Origin: an uncultured Rothia sp.
GTDB lineage: Bacteria > Actinomycetota > Actinomycetes > Actinomycetales > Micrococcaceae
DNA length: 58,771 nt
Assembly: GCA_946221065.1 (NCBI GenBank)
Contig: CAMIIO010000013.1
Span: 1 to 58,771 of the forward strand
Direction: 5' to 3'
The stretch's first letter is position 1. Each line of letters begins with the position of its first letter. Positions 18,463 through 26,100 of this stretch are shown here, piece after piece. The notes below the pieces were generated by a model, which ran no database searches, was not told where the DNA came from, and was given only the letters and a program-made list of their open reading frames with translations. The position numbers and the translations under genes were made by a program.

Positions 18463-18573
18463 ATTATCCTGTAGATCTTATGTGGGTACCCACAGAGGGG
18501 AAGGGCCCTGCTTGGACACCTAGGTCTCGGCCGGAAAGCTGTTAGAGCAGATCAGAGGGCGCATCACGCAAGT

Positions 18574-18599
18574 TATATAGAACAATATTGTTTTATATT
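18574..18599. repeat. Palindrome 6 of the family, downstream of rep
   Basis: TATATAGAACAATATTGTTTTATA: a short copy with the AACAATATTGTT core and one TAGAAC arm, 13 bases after the stop of the replication gene. Confidence 0.6.
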
Positions 18600-18611
18600 G
18601 ACCAGAATTGT

Positions 18612-19793
18612 TTAAAACAGCTCTGGATATTGAATTCTTGCCCGATCCTCTCCCAATAAAGCAACCTTAATACGTCGCTTCACCTCAGGAGAAGGGGCAG
18701 AAACCTTTTTTCCAACAGTAGCGGTGGAGGACTCCGGTATGGATGTACGAGTTCGATATTCGCGTTCTTCAATTGCAGTGCGAGAATCCATCACTAAACC
18801 ATTTTGTGTCCAAGCCTTCATGCGCAAAATCAACCACTTCTTTACCGAACGCATCCCTGTAGCGCCCTTCGTGTTGTAAGCACTGTTATCAGGACGGTAC
18901 TCCAACGCGTAGAGAACGTCTCGGACAGTCCAACCAGCTTCAAAGAAAGGTTGAACAATACTAGTAATACTTGTTGCACTCAGAGAACGAAGATCAAAGC
19001 AATGATGCTGAAGTACACGAGCTAAATGAGTCAAAGCTTGTTTTTTAGCTTTGATGGATGTGTATGAAGCTTCTAACCCCTGTCGTTTCTTTTCCAGGGA
19101 GTCTTTATGAGCATGCGCGTAGAGAGCATAGCGCTGTTTACAGAATTGATCAAAGAGACCTTCCTTGATAGCGCGTTGATAGGAAATTTTTTCGTCCCTT
19201 AAAGGTGAAGGGCAGTCAGTTACGAAGAGATACCCATTTTCATCGTAAAAAGAATCATCAGATTCAGTCGGAGCAACTGATGGGGGAGTCGGCACGGTGA
19301 GACCGTATACGGGGGCGAGGTTTTTCTTCTCATGTCCTTTGGGTGCCATAGCAGCGCTGCGTCCGGAGGCGATAACGGTGATGAGCTGATGTTCTTTGAG
19401 TAGACGTAAGACTCGTTGAACACTACTGATGCTGGTGGATGCGAGTTTAGCAAGTGCGTTCCAGGTAATGCGGAGGGTTCCGGTTTCGGAGTTGAGGGCA
19501 TAAGACAGCGCGTCGCAGACGTTCTCGAAGGTAGCGCGAAAGTCTGCTCGTCGCTGTGTGAGATTGATGCGGTTCTTGAGAGCTTCCCACCATTGGTCTG
19601 CAGAGCAGGTGTAGACGTGATCAGCGGGGAGAGCGGCAAGGCGTGCTGCGGTGGAGTTTTCCCATTCGATGGGTTTTGTTGCTGGTCGTTTGGTGTGGCT
19701 TTTGCGGGCGCGTTCTTGTTTTTGGGCGCACTTGATGTGATGTTGTGCGGATGTACTTGCACCGTGTGGGGGTGTTGCTGGTAGACTAGACAC
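18612..19793 (-). CDS. Plasmid replication initiator-like protein
   Basis: About 393 residues from GTG 19793 (VSSLPATPP), preceded by AGGTGG. A basic N-terminal tail leads to a wHTH segment, ITWNALAKLASTSISSVQRVLRLLKEHQLITVIASGRSA (about 105-145), then a helical, charged C-terminal half. The gene at 58299 has the same start (GTGTCTAGTCTACCAG in DNA) and a homologous wHTH (TVQRYIHELIRAGLLAVVRAGRSA, then APIYTL against APVYGL). Both therefore belong to one family of actinobacterial plasmid Rep/HTH proteins. The role as initiator is inferred from the parA neighbourhood and palindromes. Confidence 0.7.
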   Translation of the reverse strand: MSSLPATPPHGASTSAQHHIKCAQKQERARKSHTKRPATKPIEWENSTAARLAALPADHVYTCSADQWWEALKNRINLTQRRADFRATFENVCDALSYALNSETGTLRITWNALAKLASTSISSVQRVLRLLKEHQLITVIASGRSAAMAPKGHEKKNLAPVYGLTVPTPPSVAPTESDDSFYDENGYLFVTDCPSPLRDEKISYQRAIKEGLFDQFCKQRYALYAHAHKDSLEKKRQGLEASYTSIKAKKQALTHLARVLQHHCFDLRSLSATSITSIVQPFFEAGWTVRDVLYALEYRPDNSAYNTKGATGMRSVKKWLILRMKAWTQNGLVMDSRTAIEEREYRTRTSIPESSTATVGKKVSAPSPEVKRRIKVALLGEDRARIQYPELF

Positions 19794-19911
19794 CAAGAAC
19801 ACCACCTGGTGGATATGAATGAGGGTTCATTTCTTCCTAGGAGATATGGGTTTCTTGCTAAGAATCCTGATGAGTCGTCAAACTTCAGGTCAGGGTTCAT
19901 AAAGTCTTTTG

Positions 19912-19945
19912 AGTGGGATAACGTCGGGAAACGTTATCCCACTCG
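19912..19945. repeat. Inverted repeat between rep and RHH gene
   Basis: GAGTGGGATAACGT and its perfect inverse, separated by a 6-base loop, just after the stop of the minus-strand RHH gene and upstream of rep. It may be a terminator for the RHH gene or a binding site at the replication region. Two copies of AGGGTTCAT lie nearby. Confidence 0.55.
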
Positions 19946-19949
19946 ACTT

Positions 19950-20159
19950 TTAAGTATTCATTTTTTCGTTGGGAAGCTCTGGAAGCTTCGGCTCGTCATA
20001 ACCCAGATTATTGGCAATCAGAGAGCTCGCATAATAAGACATGGAGACACCACGCTCTTGCGCAGCCTTCTCGAGCGAGGCTTTGACGGTTGGTGACATA
20101 CGCACAAACAGCCTTTCAACTTTTTCGGACGAGGTCACCCGCTTTGTTTTCTTGGGCAT
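19950..20159 (-). CDS. Small RHH/Arc-like DNA-binding protein
   Basis: About 69 residues. After a basic tail (MPKKTKRVTSSEKVER) comes LFVRMSPTVKASLEKAAQERGVSMSYYASSLIANNLG, the strand-helix-turn-helix pattern of ribbon-helix-helix proteins such as CopG/MobC types. Candidate roles are copy-number repressor, relaxosome accessory protein or orphan antitoxin. The location upstream of rep favours plasmid regulation. The start could be ATG 20171 or 20159; I prefer 20159 because the other lies too close to any ribosome site. Confidence 0.6.
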   Translation of the reverse strand: MPKKTKRVTSSEKVERLFVRMSPTVKASLEKAAQERGVSMSYYASSLIANNLGYDEPKLPELPNEKMNT

Positions 20160-20520
20160 GGTTAATACCATACCTTAACAGTGATGCCACACAAAAGCTT
20201 GAAGGGAACTTTCTTAACTTTTAAGGCATTTAAAATTTTTTTACTCAGCTCAGATAGCCATTGTGTCTTTCTATTTAGTGGTCTTTGTAGCCACTTTTTC
20301 CCGTTTGATTTTATTTATTCTAGTCAGAGACTTTGAGCGACATCTAGACCCAAAACAGTCGCATAAGTGTAAAAAACCTTGTTAGGGTGATGGGGAAGCG
20401 GCGCACGGGCGAGGGTGCCTGGAGCACCAGAGGAACCTAGAACCACACGAGGATGTCATTCAATGCAGAAATAAAACCATGTATTTTCTGATGCTCAAGC
20501 TATAAGTCTGACTATGCTAG
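20160..20520. other. Gene-free spacer of 361 bases with a hairpin
   Basis: AT-rich near 20200-20300. It contains GGTGC-CTGGA-GCACC at 20414-20428, a perfect small hairpin followed by AGAGGAACCTAG. It separates plasmid-maintenance genes from the conjugation module. No coding frame is supported. Confidence 0.45.
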
Positions 20521-20850
20521 CTAGTCACTTTCGATTGGCAGGGATTTGCCATGCCAATAATCATCCATGGAGGTGAAGAGGTTTTGAACCGCATCCTTGT
20601 TGATGCTGTAGCGAACTGGGCGACCTTGTTCTCGCAAAACGGTTGAAGTGACTAAACCATTCTCGATGAGTGTGGACATTTGACGAGTCAAGGAAACTTC
20701 TGTGACCCCTAGCGCCTGGGCAATGTCGGTTCGATTATTTTTTCCGAGGTAAAGCTGTCGGAGGATTCCTAGGCGCAAAGTATTACCGAAGATGAGAACC
20801 GCAAGGTGAACATTTTCGGGTTGATTTTTGATTCGAATTCTGTTGGGCAC
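20521..20850 (-). CDS. ArsR/MarR-like winged-helix regulator
   Basis: 109 residues, essentially one winged helix-turn-helix: HLAVLIFGNTLRLGILRQLYLGKNNRTDIAQALGVTEVSLTRQMSTLIENGLVTSTVLREQGRPVRYSI. The recognition helix is VTEVSLTRQMSTLIENGLV and the wing REQGRPVRYSI. No metal-binding Cys or His pairs are seen. It is divergent from the conjugation operon that starts at 20943, with about 90 bases between, so it is well placed to control transfer genes. Confidence 0.72.
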   Translation of the reverse strand: MPNRIRIKNQPENVHLAVLIFGNTLRLGILRQLYLGKNNRTDIAQALGVTEVSLTRQMSTLIENGLVTSTVLREQGRPVRYSINKDAVQNLFTSMDDYWHGKSLPIESD

Positions 20851-20942
20851 GTTGTTATTATGTCAATTATATTTTTAAGTGGCATAATCGTTATATAAGA
20901 ATAAATAAAACATTAAAAAAAGATAAGAGTAGGAGGGGGGGA

Positions 20943-21554
20943 GTGGAGACTCATCATCGCCGCAACATGACTACCGGCATCATTGCATCCATCGGATGCT
21001 TAGGACTCATCTCCCTCGTCGCCCTCTTATTCTTTGTGCCCTTCCTCGTTGTCCTCCTCGCCTCCACCATCGCAGGAAACGAAACAAACAACGCATCCGC
21101 AAACTGCGCAGCACCCGCCATCGAAACCAAAGACAACACCGCCACCGTCAACGTCCCCGAGCAATACCAAAACCTCATCAAAGAAGCATCGAAAACCTCC
21201 GGCATCCCAGAACAAATCATCGCCGCCCAAATCCAAACCGAATCAAACTGGGACCCTGACGCTTCCTCAGGAGTAGCCCACGGCATCGCCCAATTCACCG
21301 ACCAAACCTGGGCAACCTACGGCAACGGCGGCGACGTCAACAACCCCAACGACGCCATCCCCGCCCTGGGCCGCTACATGAAAAAGCTCAAAGAAACCGT
21401 CCAACCACACGCCAAGAACGACCCCGACCAGCTCATCCGGCTTACCCTCGCGGCCTATAACGCCGGACCAGGCAACGTCGAAAAATACGATGGTGTCCCG
21501 CCCTTCTCCGAAACCACCGGCTACATCGAAAAATCATGGGCGCCTCCCAAATGA
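20943..21554 (+). CDS. Lytic transglycosylase (SLT) of the conjugation system, first half of a split SLT-M23 gene
   Basis: 203 residues. One N-terminal membrane segment (IIASIGCLGLISLVALLFFVPFLVVLLAS) is followed by an SLT domain: GIPEQIIAAQIQTESNWDPDA, with the catalytic Glu in QTESNW, then GVAHGIAQFTDQTWATYG and LTLAAYNAGPGNVEKYDG. It locally opens peptidoglycan for the type IV channel, like VirB1. GTG 20943 has AGGAGG before it. The frame ends IEKSWAPPK just as the M23 peptidase frame opens. A -1 shift at GAA-AAA-TCA gives IEKIMGASQM and fuses the two, the layout common in actinobacterial transfer proteins. Confidence 0.85.
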   Translation: METHHRRNMTTGIIASIGCLGLISLVALLFFVPFLVVLLASTIAGNETNNASANCAAPAIETKDNTATVNVPEQYQNLIKEASKTSGIPEQIIAAQIQTESNWDPDASSGVAHGIAQFTDQTWATYGNGGDVNNPNDAIPALGRYMKKLKETVQPHAKNDPDQLIRLTLAAYNAGPGNVEKYDGVPPFSETTGYIEKSWAPPK

Positions 21555-22078
21555 AATTCTCCGCCGAATGCAAAGCCGTCGCCTGGGACGGTGACCTCGG
21601 ACCAGGGGAGTGGACTAACCCACTACCCGGCGGACAATTCACCTCCGGCTTCGGCCGCCGCAACATCCCAGGACTCCCCGCCTGGGCCCAACAACACGTC
21701 GGCGTAGACTTCGCTACCGGCTCCGGGTACGGGCCCCAAGGAACCGTCATCGCCCCAACCGATTTGACGATTACCGGGCTCTATGAGAAAGACGGCTGCC
21801 TCCTCGGTACCACCACCGCTAAACCGCACTTCCGTCTGGCTTTCTGCCACATGGATGACTACCAGGTCAAAGCCGGTCAAAAAATCAAAAAAGGCACCGT
21901 CATGGGCCGCGAATCAAACCATGCCGGCTCCGTCGTTGCCCTGGTCATCTCGCACTTACATTTCGAGATTCACACACCCGGTGACGACTACACCGGCTCA
22001 AATTTCAACCCTTACGACGGGTCCGCTATCAACCCTGAACCCATCCTCAAAGAAAAAGGAGCATGGCCAGGACAATGA
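21536..22078 (+). CDS. M23 metallopeptidase domain protein, second half of the split SLT-M23 gene
   Basis: 180 residues with the LytM/M23 zinc-peptidase pattern: the first His/Asp motif in QQHVGVDFATG and the HxH in SHLHFEIHTPG near the C-terminus, plus PVA-like barrel segments GTVIAPTDLTI and AGQKIKKGTVMG. It cleaves peptide bridges in the wall. It has no signal peptide of its own, so it needs fusion to the upstream transglycosylase to act outside the cell. The frames overlap by 19 bases, so translation could arise by re-initiation at ATG 21536, by ribosomal -1 slippage on the A run, or from an unbroken gene mis-sequenced here. Confidence 0.82.
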   Translation: MGASQMKFSAECKAVAWDGDLGPGEWTNPLPGGQFTSGFGRRNIPGLPAWAQQHVGVDFATGSGYGPQGTVIAPTDLTITGLYEKDGCLLGTTTAKPHFRLAFCHMDDYQVKAGQKIKKGTVMGRESNHAGSVVALVISHLHFEIHTPGDDYTGSNFNPYDGSAINPEPILKEKGAWPGQ

Positions 22079-22727
22079 AAAAACTCACGCGCCTCTTCTT
22101 CCTCCTCTTGACCATCACGTTCCTGCCCCTGCTGATTTGGGCTGGTTGTGCTCAACAGGACAAACCCGCTCCTGCGCCTGCGGTAAGTACCGCTGCCTCT
22201 AGTAGCGCGTCTTCTTCGTCGGCTCCTGTCGAAACTGCAACCCCCTCACCGTCGAAGACCTATGAACTGGCTGCCGGCTCCTGCCCTTCCGCTTCCAAGG
22301 CAGACCGCACTGATGCGGCCTCTACCGCCTATTACTACATCTACATCACCCATTGCTGGGACTCGGTGCTTGATACCCATAAGACTGATGCTGTCCTTCG
22401 TGCCTCGGATTTGATGAGCAGGCAATGGTTGGCGATTCAAAAGGATGCTGCCGATGTGAAGAACTCATCCCAGAACGCTTTTACTCAGGCGAAGAAGATT
22501 GAGGCCTACTCCGTGCCCTCGGTGAACCGCACCGTGGGTGATGTGGATCAGGGGACGTTGCCGCTGATAAAGCCGTCCGGGGATTTACCACCAGCTGGTA
22601 TTGGCAAGCCCGTGATGCTGCCGCCCAACAAGCCGGTGGGAAAGACCAAATCATTGTCTATCTGGAAAAGCACGCTGGCATCTGGGAAGTCGTCGGCGAA
22701 CAAGTCACCTCCTCTGAGGAGAACTAG
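22075..22727 (+). pseudogene. Conjugation-module lipoprotein, frameshifted into the next gene
   Basis: ATG 22075 (or 22063, after AAAGGAG) opens MKKLTRLFFLLLTITFLPLLIWAGC, a lipoprotein signal with lipobox IWAGC, then a Ser/Ala/Pro linker. The globular part (TDAASTAYYYIYITHCWDSVLDT...MSRQWLAIQKDA) is followed by a shift. After GDVDQG near 22550-22556 the correct frame continues DVAADKAVRGFTTSWYWQARDAAAQQ and ends VGEQVTSSEEN at 22727. Restoring one G to the G4 run repairs it. As written, the frame runs on into the gene at 22732. The fold may be NTF2-like, as in VirB8/TcpC-type proteins; that is a guess. Confidence 0.7.
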
Positions 22728-22731
22728 AACC

Positions 22732-24291
22732 ATGAAATTCTCCCTCTTTGGCTCCACACCGCAAGAGTCCTCTCAGCCGCAGAAGAAGGTCCCGAACTTT
22801 CCTCTTATTCTCCTCACTGCCACTGATGAGTCGGTGACGGTCAAGGCCCCTGGCATCAGCACAGAGTATGCGCTTCAGGAAGGGCAGAATATTCAGCAGC
22901 TCTCTGAACATGCTGCTTTGGAGACTACCGCCGCACTTGGTTTGAGTCTCTGCAAGGTCAAAGCCACTGATGAGACCAGCGATGAAGAGCCCTTCTTCCT
23001 GGTGGCTGATACTCAGTTGGGTGAGTTGCAGGACTTTGAGAAGTACAGCGGTGAGCCCGGTGAGTATCAGGTTTATACCTACCCCCAGTCGCAGGAGAAG
23101 AAACCTCTCTTTTCTCTCATGGGTGGGCGAGGCGCCGATAACGATTTTGAGAAGACTCCTCGGTTTAATAAGCGCACCGCCGGGTATGTTGCCGCCGGGC
23201 TCATGCTGACAACCGCTGTTCTAATTCCGACCACTGGCATCCTTGAACCCAAGCACGAAGCAACACAAGAGCAGTATCAGACCAACCCAGCACAGCTTCC
23301 AGTAGAGGCCCCGGCCGGGTGGGGTACCTACGCGGCCTGGAAGACCCCTATTAATTCACAAAGCGCGCCCTATGCGGCAGGGGATAAGGTACTGGTTGCC
23401 GCCGGTAACACTATTACCGCCCGGAATAGCCAGACCGGCGAGCCGGCCTGGTCAACCGATGCAGGATTCGCGGTGGCTGAATTTGCTTCCCTGACCGACA
23501 CGCAAGTGGCGCTCACGGATGGGAAAGACGTTAAAGTCCTCGACCTGAACAACCACACCGTGCAGTCCACCGTCGATCAGCCCGCCGAGGGCCAAATTAC
23601 CTTCGGTTACGGCGCCCCCGTAGTGAGCGTCAGTGCCTCACCGGTCATGTATGTGCTCGATGATTCCGGGGTCTGGCAAAAACGCACGATACCAGCTGGC
23701 TCAAAGATTGCAGGTGCTCACGATGGGGCGATTACTGCTGCGAACTTCTCCGATAAAACCACCAAAATCTGGTCCATCAGCCAAGACAGCGCAGAACTAC
23801 CAACACCGGTGAGTATCAAGGATGAGAACATCCAAGGTTGCACCGGGGTCGAGAACAAAACCATCTGCTTCGCCAAAGACACAACTGAAACCCGCGTCAC
23901 CTCCTACACCGTCGCATCCAAGGATGAGAAGACCACCGTAGAGAAGAACCAAGAGGCCACTGTCGGGCGGAATGTCTCAGCAGGTTCCCTCATGACACCA
24001 GAGGTTGATACTGACTCCGGGTTCTTCCTCGCCCAAGGCATTTGGGCCACGGATAAGACTCTGGCTGATGTGGGGGTTGATGCACAGATCGGCGGGTCCT
24101 ACGCCTTCCGAAATACCTCAGAGAATACCGAGAAGCTCAATTCCTCCGGCGACGTGGTAGCTACCGGTCCGAAGACCAAGGCCTACCCGGCGGCTGTGAA
24201 CGCTGAGGATACTGCTCTGGTGGTTGCCGCTGACCCGTCCTCACCCTCGGAAACCTATCTCTACGGCCTACCGGCGAATCACAAGGAGTAA
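22732..24291 (+). CDS. Membrane-anchored PQQ-like beta-propeller protein of the transfer module
   Basis: 519 residues from ATG 22732, with GAGGAG 13-18 bases upstream. The N-terminal 140 residues are cytosolic (FPLILLTATDESVTVKAPGISTEYALQ), followed by one membrane helix (TAGYVAAGLMLTTAVLIPTTG). The exterior domain has repeated PQQ/WD-type blades: DKVLVAAGNTITARNSQTGEPAWSTDAG, TQVALTDGKDVKVLDLNNHTV, VMYVLDDSGVWQKR. Such propellers usually mediate protein contacts. Its position between the two lipoproteins points to an outer part of the actinobacterial conjugation channel, but no exact family was recognised. Confidence 0.7.
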   Translation: MKFSLFGSTPQESSQPQKKVPNFPLILLTATDESVTVKAPGISTEYALQEGQNIQQLSEHAALETTAALGLSLCKVKATDETSDEEPFFLVADTQLGELQDFEKYSGEPGEYQVYTYPQSQEKKPLFSLMGGRGADNDFEKTPRFNKRTAGYVAAGLMLTTAVLIPTTGILEPKHEATQEQYQTNPAQLPVEAPAGWGTYAAWKTPINSQSAPYAAGDKVLVAAGNTITARNSQTGEPAWSTDAGFAVAEFASLTDTQVALTDGKDVKVLDLNNHTVQSTVDQPAEGQITFGYGAPVVSVSASPVMYVLDDSGVWQKRTIPAGSKIAGAHDGAITAANFSDKTTKIWSISQDSAELPTPVSIKDENIQGCTGVENKTICFAKDTTETRVTSYTVASKDEKTTVEKNQEATVGRNVSAGSLMTPEVDTDSGFFLAQGIWATDKTLADVGVDAQIGGSYAFRNTSENTEKLNSSGDVVATGPKTKAYPAAVNAEDTALVVAADPSSPSETYLYGLPANHKE

Positions 24292-24298
24292 TACACCG

Positions 24299-25000
24299 AT
24301 GAAATTCTCTAAACCCTCATTGCACCTGGGACGAAAGAGTGCCAAGGCTGCCGATGAAACACAGGCACAGCCTCCTCGCTCAAATCCTTTTGTGCGTCCG
24401 ACCGAACAGATCGAAGCCGAACCAGAACTGGATAATGCTCCTATTTTGAGAGAGAAATTAGAACTCAAAGGGGCAACAACAGTCCTCGGTGACCCCGCCC
24501 TGGTTCCTGCCAAAGAGCCAATCCCGGCCACTGACGAACATTGTCTTTTCCTTGACGGCGTAGCCGGGGGAGTAGGAGTCAGCACTATCGCCGCTCTCTG
24601 CTCAGAACGAGTCATTGACACCGCCCTGGCTCCCGCTGCCGATGGAGCCTCCAAGGTTCTGGTCACGTCCGTTTCAGCTGCGGCCCTAGAGCGTGCCGAG
24701 TACCTGCGCAGTATCGACACCGCAGGACTCTACAAAGGAGTCATCCTCGTACACCACCGCAGAAGCGAAGACGTCTCCAAGCAGACGAAGAACCGCGCGA
24801 AGCGCGTGGCCCGTATGTTCCCGGCCGCGTTCGAGATGCGCTTTGAGCCCTCCTGGGCCGATCTTGAACCCAAGACCACGCCCGTGTCTTCCTGGAAGTA
24901 TCGGCGCCGGGTAAACCATCTGGTGAAAACACTCAACACCTGGGCAAAACCACCAGAGCACACCACACCAGCAACATCTACGGAAAGAAAAGAACCATGA
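24299..25000 (+). CDS. ParA/MinD-like protein with degenerate P-loop
   Basis: 233 residues from ATG 24299, 7 bases after the preceding stop, with AAGGAG upstream. The first 80 residues are Pro/Glu-rich and probably disordered. Then FLDGVAGGVGVSTIAALCSERVI replaces the deviant Walker A of MinD/ParA proteins (KGGVGKST). The invariant lysines are absent, so ATP hydrolysis is doubtful. ASKVLVTSVSAAALERAEYL and GVILVHHRRSEDVSK resemble later parts of the fold. Proteins like this (DUF6668-type) occur in actinobacterial transfer clusters, function unknown. Confidence 0.65.
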   Translation: MKFSKPSLHLGRKSAKAADETQAQPPRSNPFVRPTEQIEAEPELDNAPILREKLELKGATTVLGDPALVPAKEPIPATDEHCLFLDGVAGGVGVSTIAALCSERVIDTALAPAADGASKVLVTSVSAAALERAEYLRSIDTAGLYKGVILVHHRRSEDVSKQTKNRAKRVARMFPAAFEMRFEPSWADLEPKTTPVSSWKYRRRVNHLVKTLNTWAKPPEHTTPATSTERKEP

Positions 25001-25053
25001 AAACCAACCAGCACACCGCAGAACACACCATCTCAACCACAGAAGGAAAAACC

Positions 25054-25371
25054 ATGAAAAACACCACCCGTAAGCCTTTCATCACCGCTCTGACCCTGGG
25101 TGGCTTCGGCGCTATCGCCACTGTCGCTCCGGCTCACGCCATTGACGGCACTCCTACGCAACCTCCGGGATTCGACTTCGTCAATACCTTGGTCGGTTGG
25201 GCCCTCTACATTGCAGCGTTCGTGCTCTTTATCTACTTCATCATGGGCATCGTGACTGCCGCTCGCGCCCGCCGTAACGGCGATGAGGTCACTGCTCCGC
25301 TGTGGCCGCTGCTTGGTGGTGCGGCTTTGACTATTGCGGGTTTGGTGTGGCAGTCCGTCGTCGGTATCTAG
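25054..25371 (+). CDS. VirB2-like pilin subunit
   Basis: 105 residues. The signal peptide MKNTTRKPFITALTLGGFGAIATVAPAHA is followed by two membrane helices (FVNTLVGWALYIAAFVLFIYFIMGIVTAA and LWPLLGGAALTIAGLVWQSVVG) linked by a basic loop RARRNGDEVT. This is the size and topology of VirB2/TrbC pilins. ATG 25054 is chosen over the upstream frame start because GAAGG lies just before it and it gives the signal peptide. It stands ahead of the lipoprotein and VirB6-like genes in one operon. Confidence 0.78.
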   Translation: MKNTTRKPFITALTLGGFGAIATVAPAHAIDGTPTQPPGFDFVNTLVGWALYIAAFVLFIYFIMGIVTAARARRNGDEVTAPLWPLLGGAALTIAGLVWQSVVGI

Positions 25372-25397
25372 GCTCTGCACGAGAAGGAAGAGAGAAG

Positions 25398-26096
25398 ATG
25401 ACGATACGTGCTCTCAAAACAACGGCCACCCTGTTCTCGGTGGCGTTGTGCGCCACCGTGATGACCGGCTGCTCATCCTTCAATAATGCGTCCTCTGAGG
25501 ATTTTGCCTTCGACTGCCAAAACCAGCTGGACCATAAGGCGACCAAGAAGGTCGATCAAGAAGCACCAGCCACTGATACCTGGCGGATCACCGTCGAAGG
25601 CTCCAAGTACCCCCAGTCCAATGAATACGGCGGGTGCGAGACCCTCAAATCTGGCTGGTTCGCCGGTCATTCCAAGAATATGGCAGGGGCTCTTTTCGCA
25701 GCCAATGACTATATCTCTGGTCCTGGCATTGAGAAACAGAAGAAGAGTGTCCCTGTCGAAGACTTGGAAAAGGTCTATGCTACCGGTTCAGTGCGCGATG
25801 AGATTATCGCAACTCGTGAGGCGGCAACACCGGACCCCACTGGTCCTGGCTGGGCCACCGAAGACCCTACTAACGGTATCTCGGTCCAAATTAAGGGCTA
25901 TGACTTCGAATCCACCAGTGATACCGAAGCAAAAGTAACCCTCTATGCCAATAGCCAGATTGGGATGCCCGTTCAAGCAACCATACACCTCACCTGGGAA
26001 GAGGGCGATTGGAAGATTGTGCCTGATACGGCCGATTATCCGGTTGCTATGCAGTCAGCAACAGACGAAGACCCAACCGTAACTTGGAAGCCCTAA
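25398..26096 (+). CDS. Conjugation-module lipoprotein, VirB8/TcpC-like candidate
   Basis: 232 residues starting at ATG 25398, after GAAGAGAGA. Signal MTIRALKTTATLFSVALCATVMTGC with lipobox VMTGC. The mature domain has a conserved-looking pattern WFAGHSKNMAGALFAANDYI, then RDEIIATREAATP, and ends IHLTWEEGDWKIVPDTADYPV, typical of proteins of the DUF8175/NTF2-like kind found in actinobacterial transfer operons. It probably forms part of the extracytoplasmic channel. It follows the pilin gene by 26 bases and precedes the VirB6-like gene by 4 bases. Confidence 0.68.
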   Translation: MTIRALKTTATLFSVALCATVMTGCSSFNNASSEDFAFDCQNQLDHKATKKVDQEAPATDTWRITVEGSKYPQSNEYGGCETLKSGWFAGHSKNMAGALFAANDYISGPGIEKQKKSVPVEDLEKVYATGSVRDEIIATREAATPDPTGPGWATEDPTNGISVQIKGYDFESTSDTEAKVTLYANSQIGMPVQATIHLTWEEGDWKIVPDTADYPVAMQSATDEDPTVTWKP

Positions 26097-26100
26097 GTAA

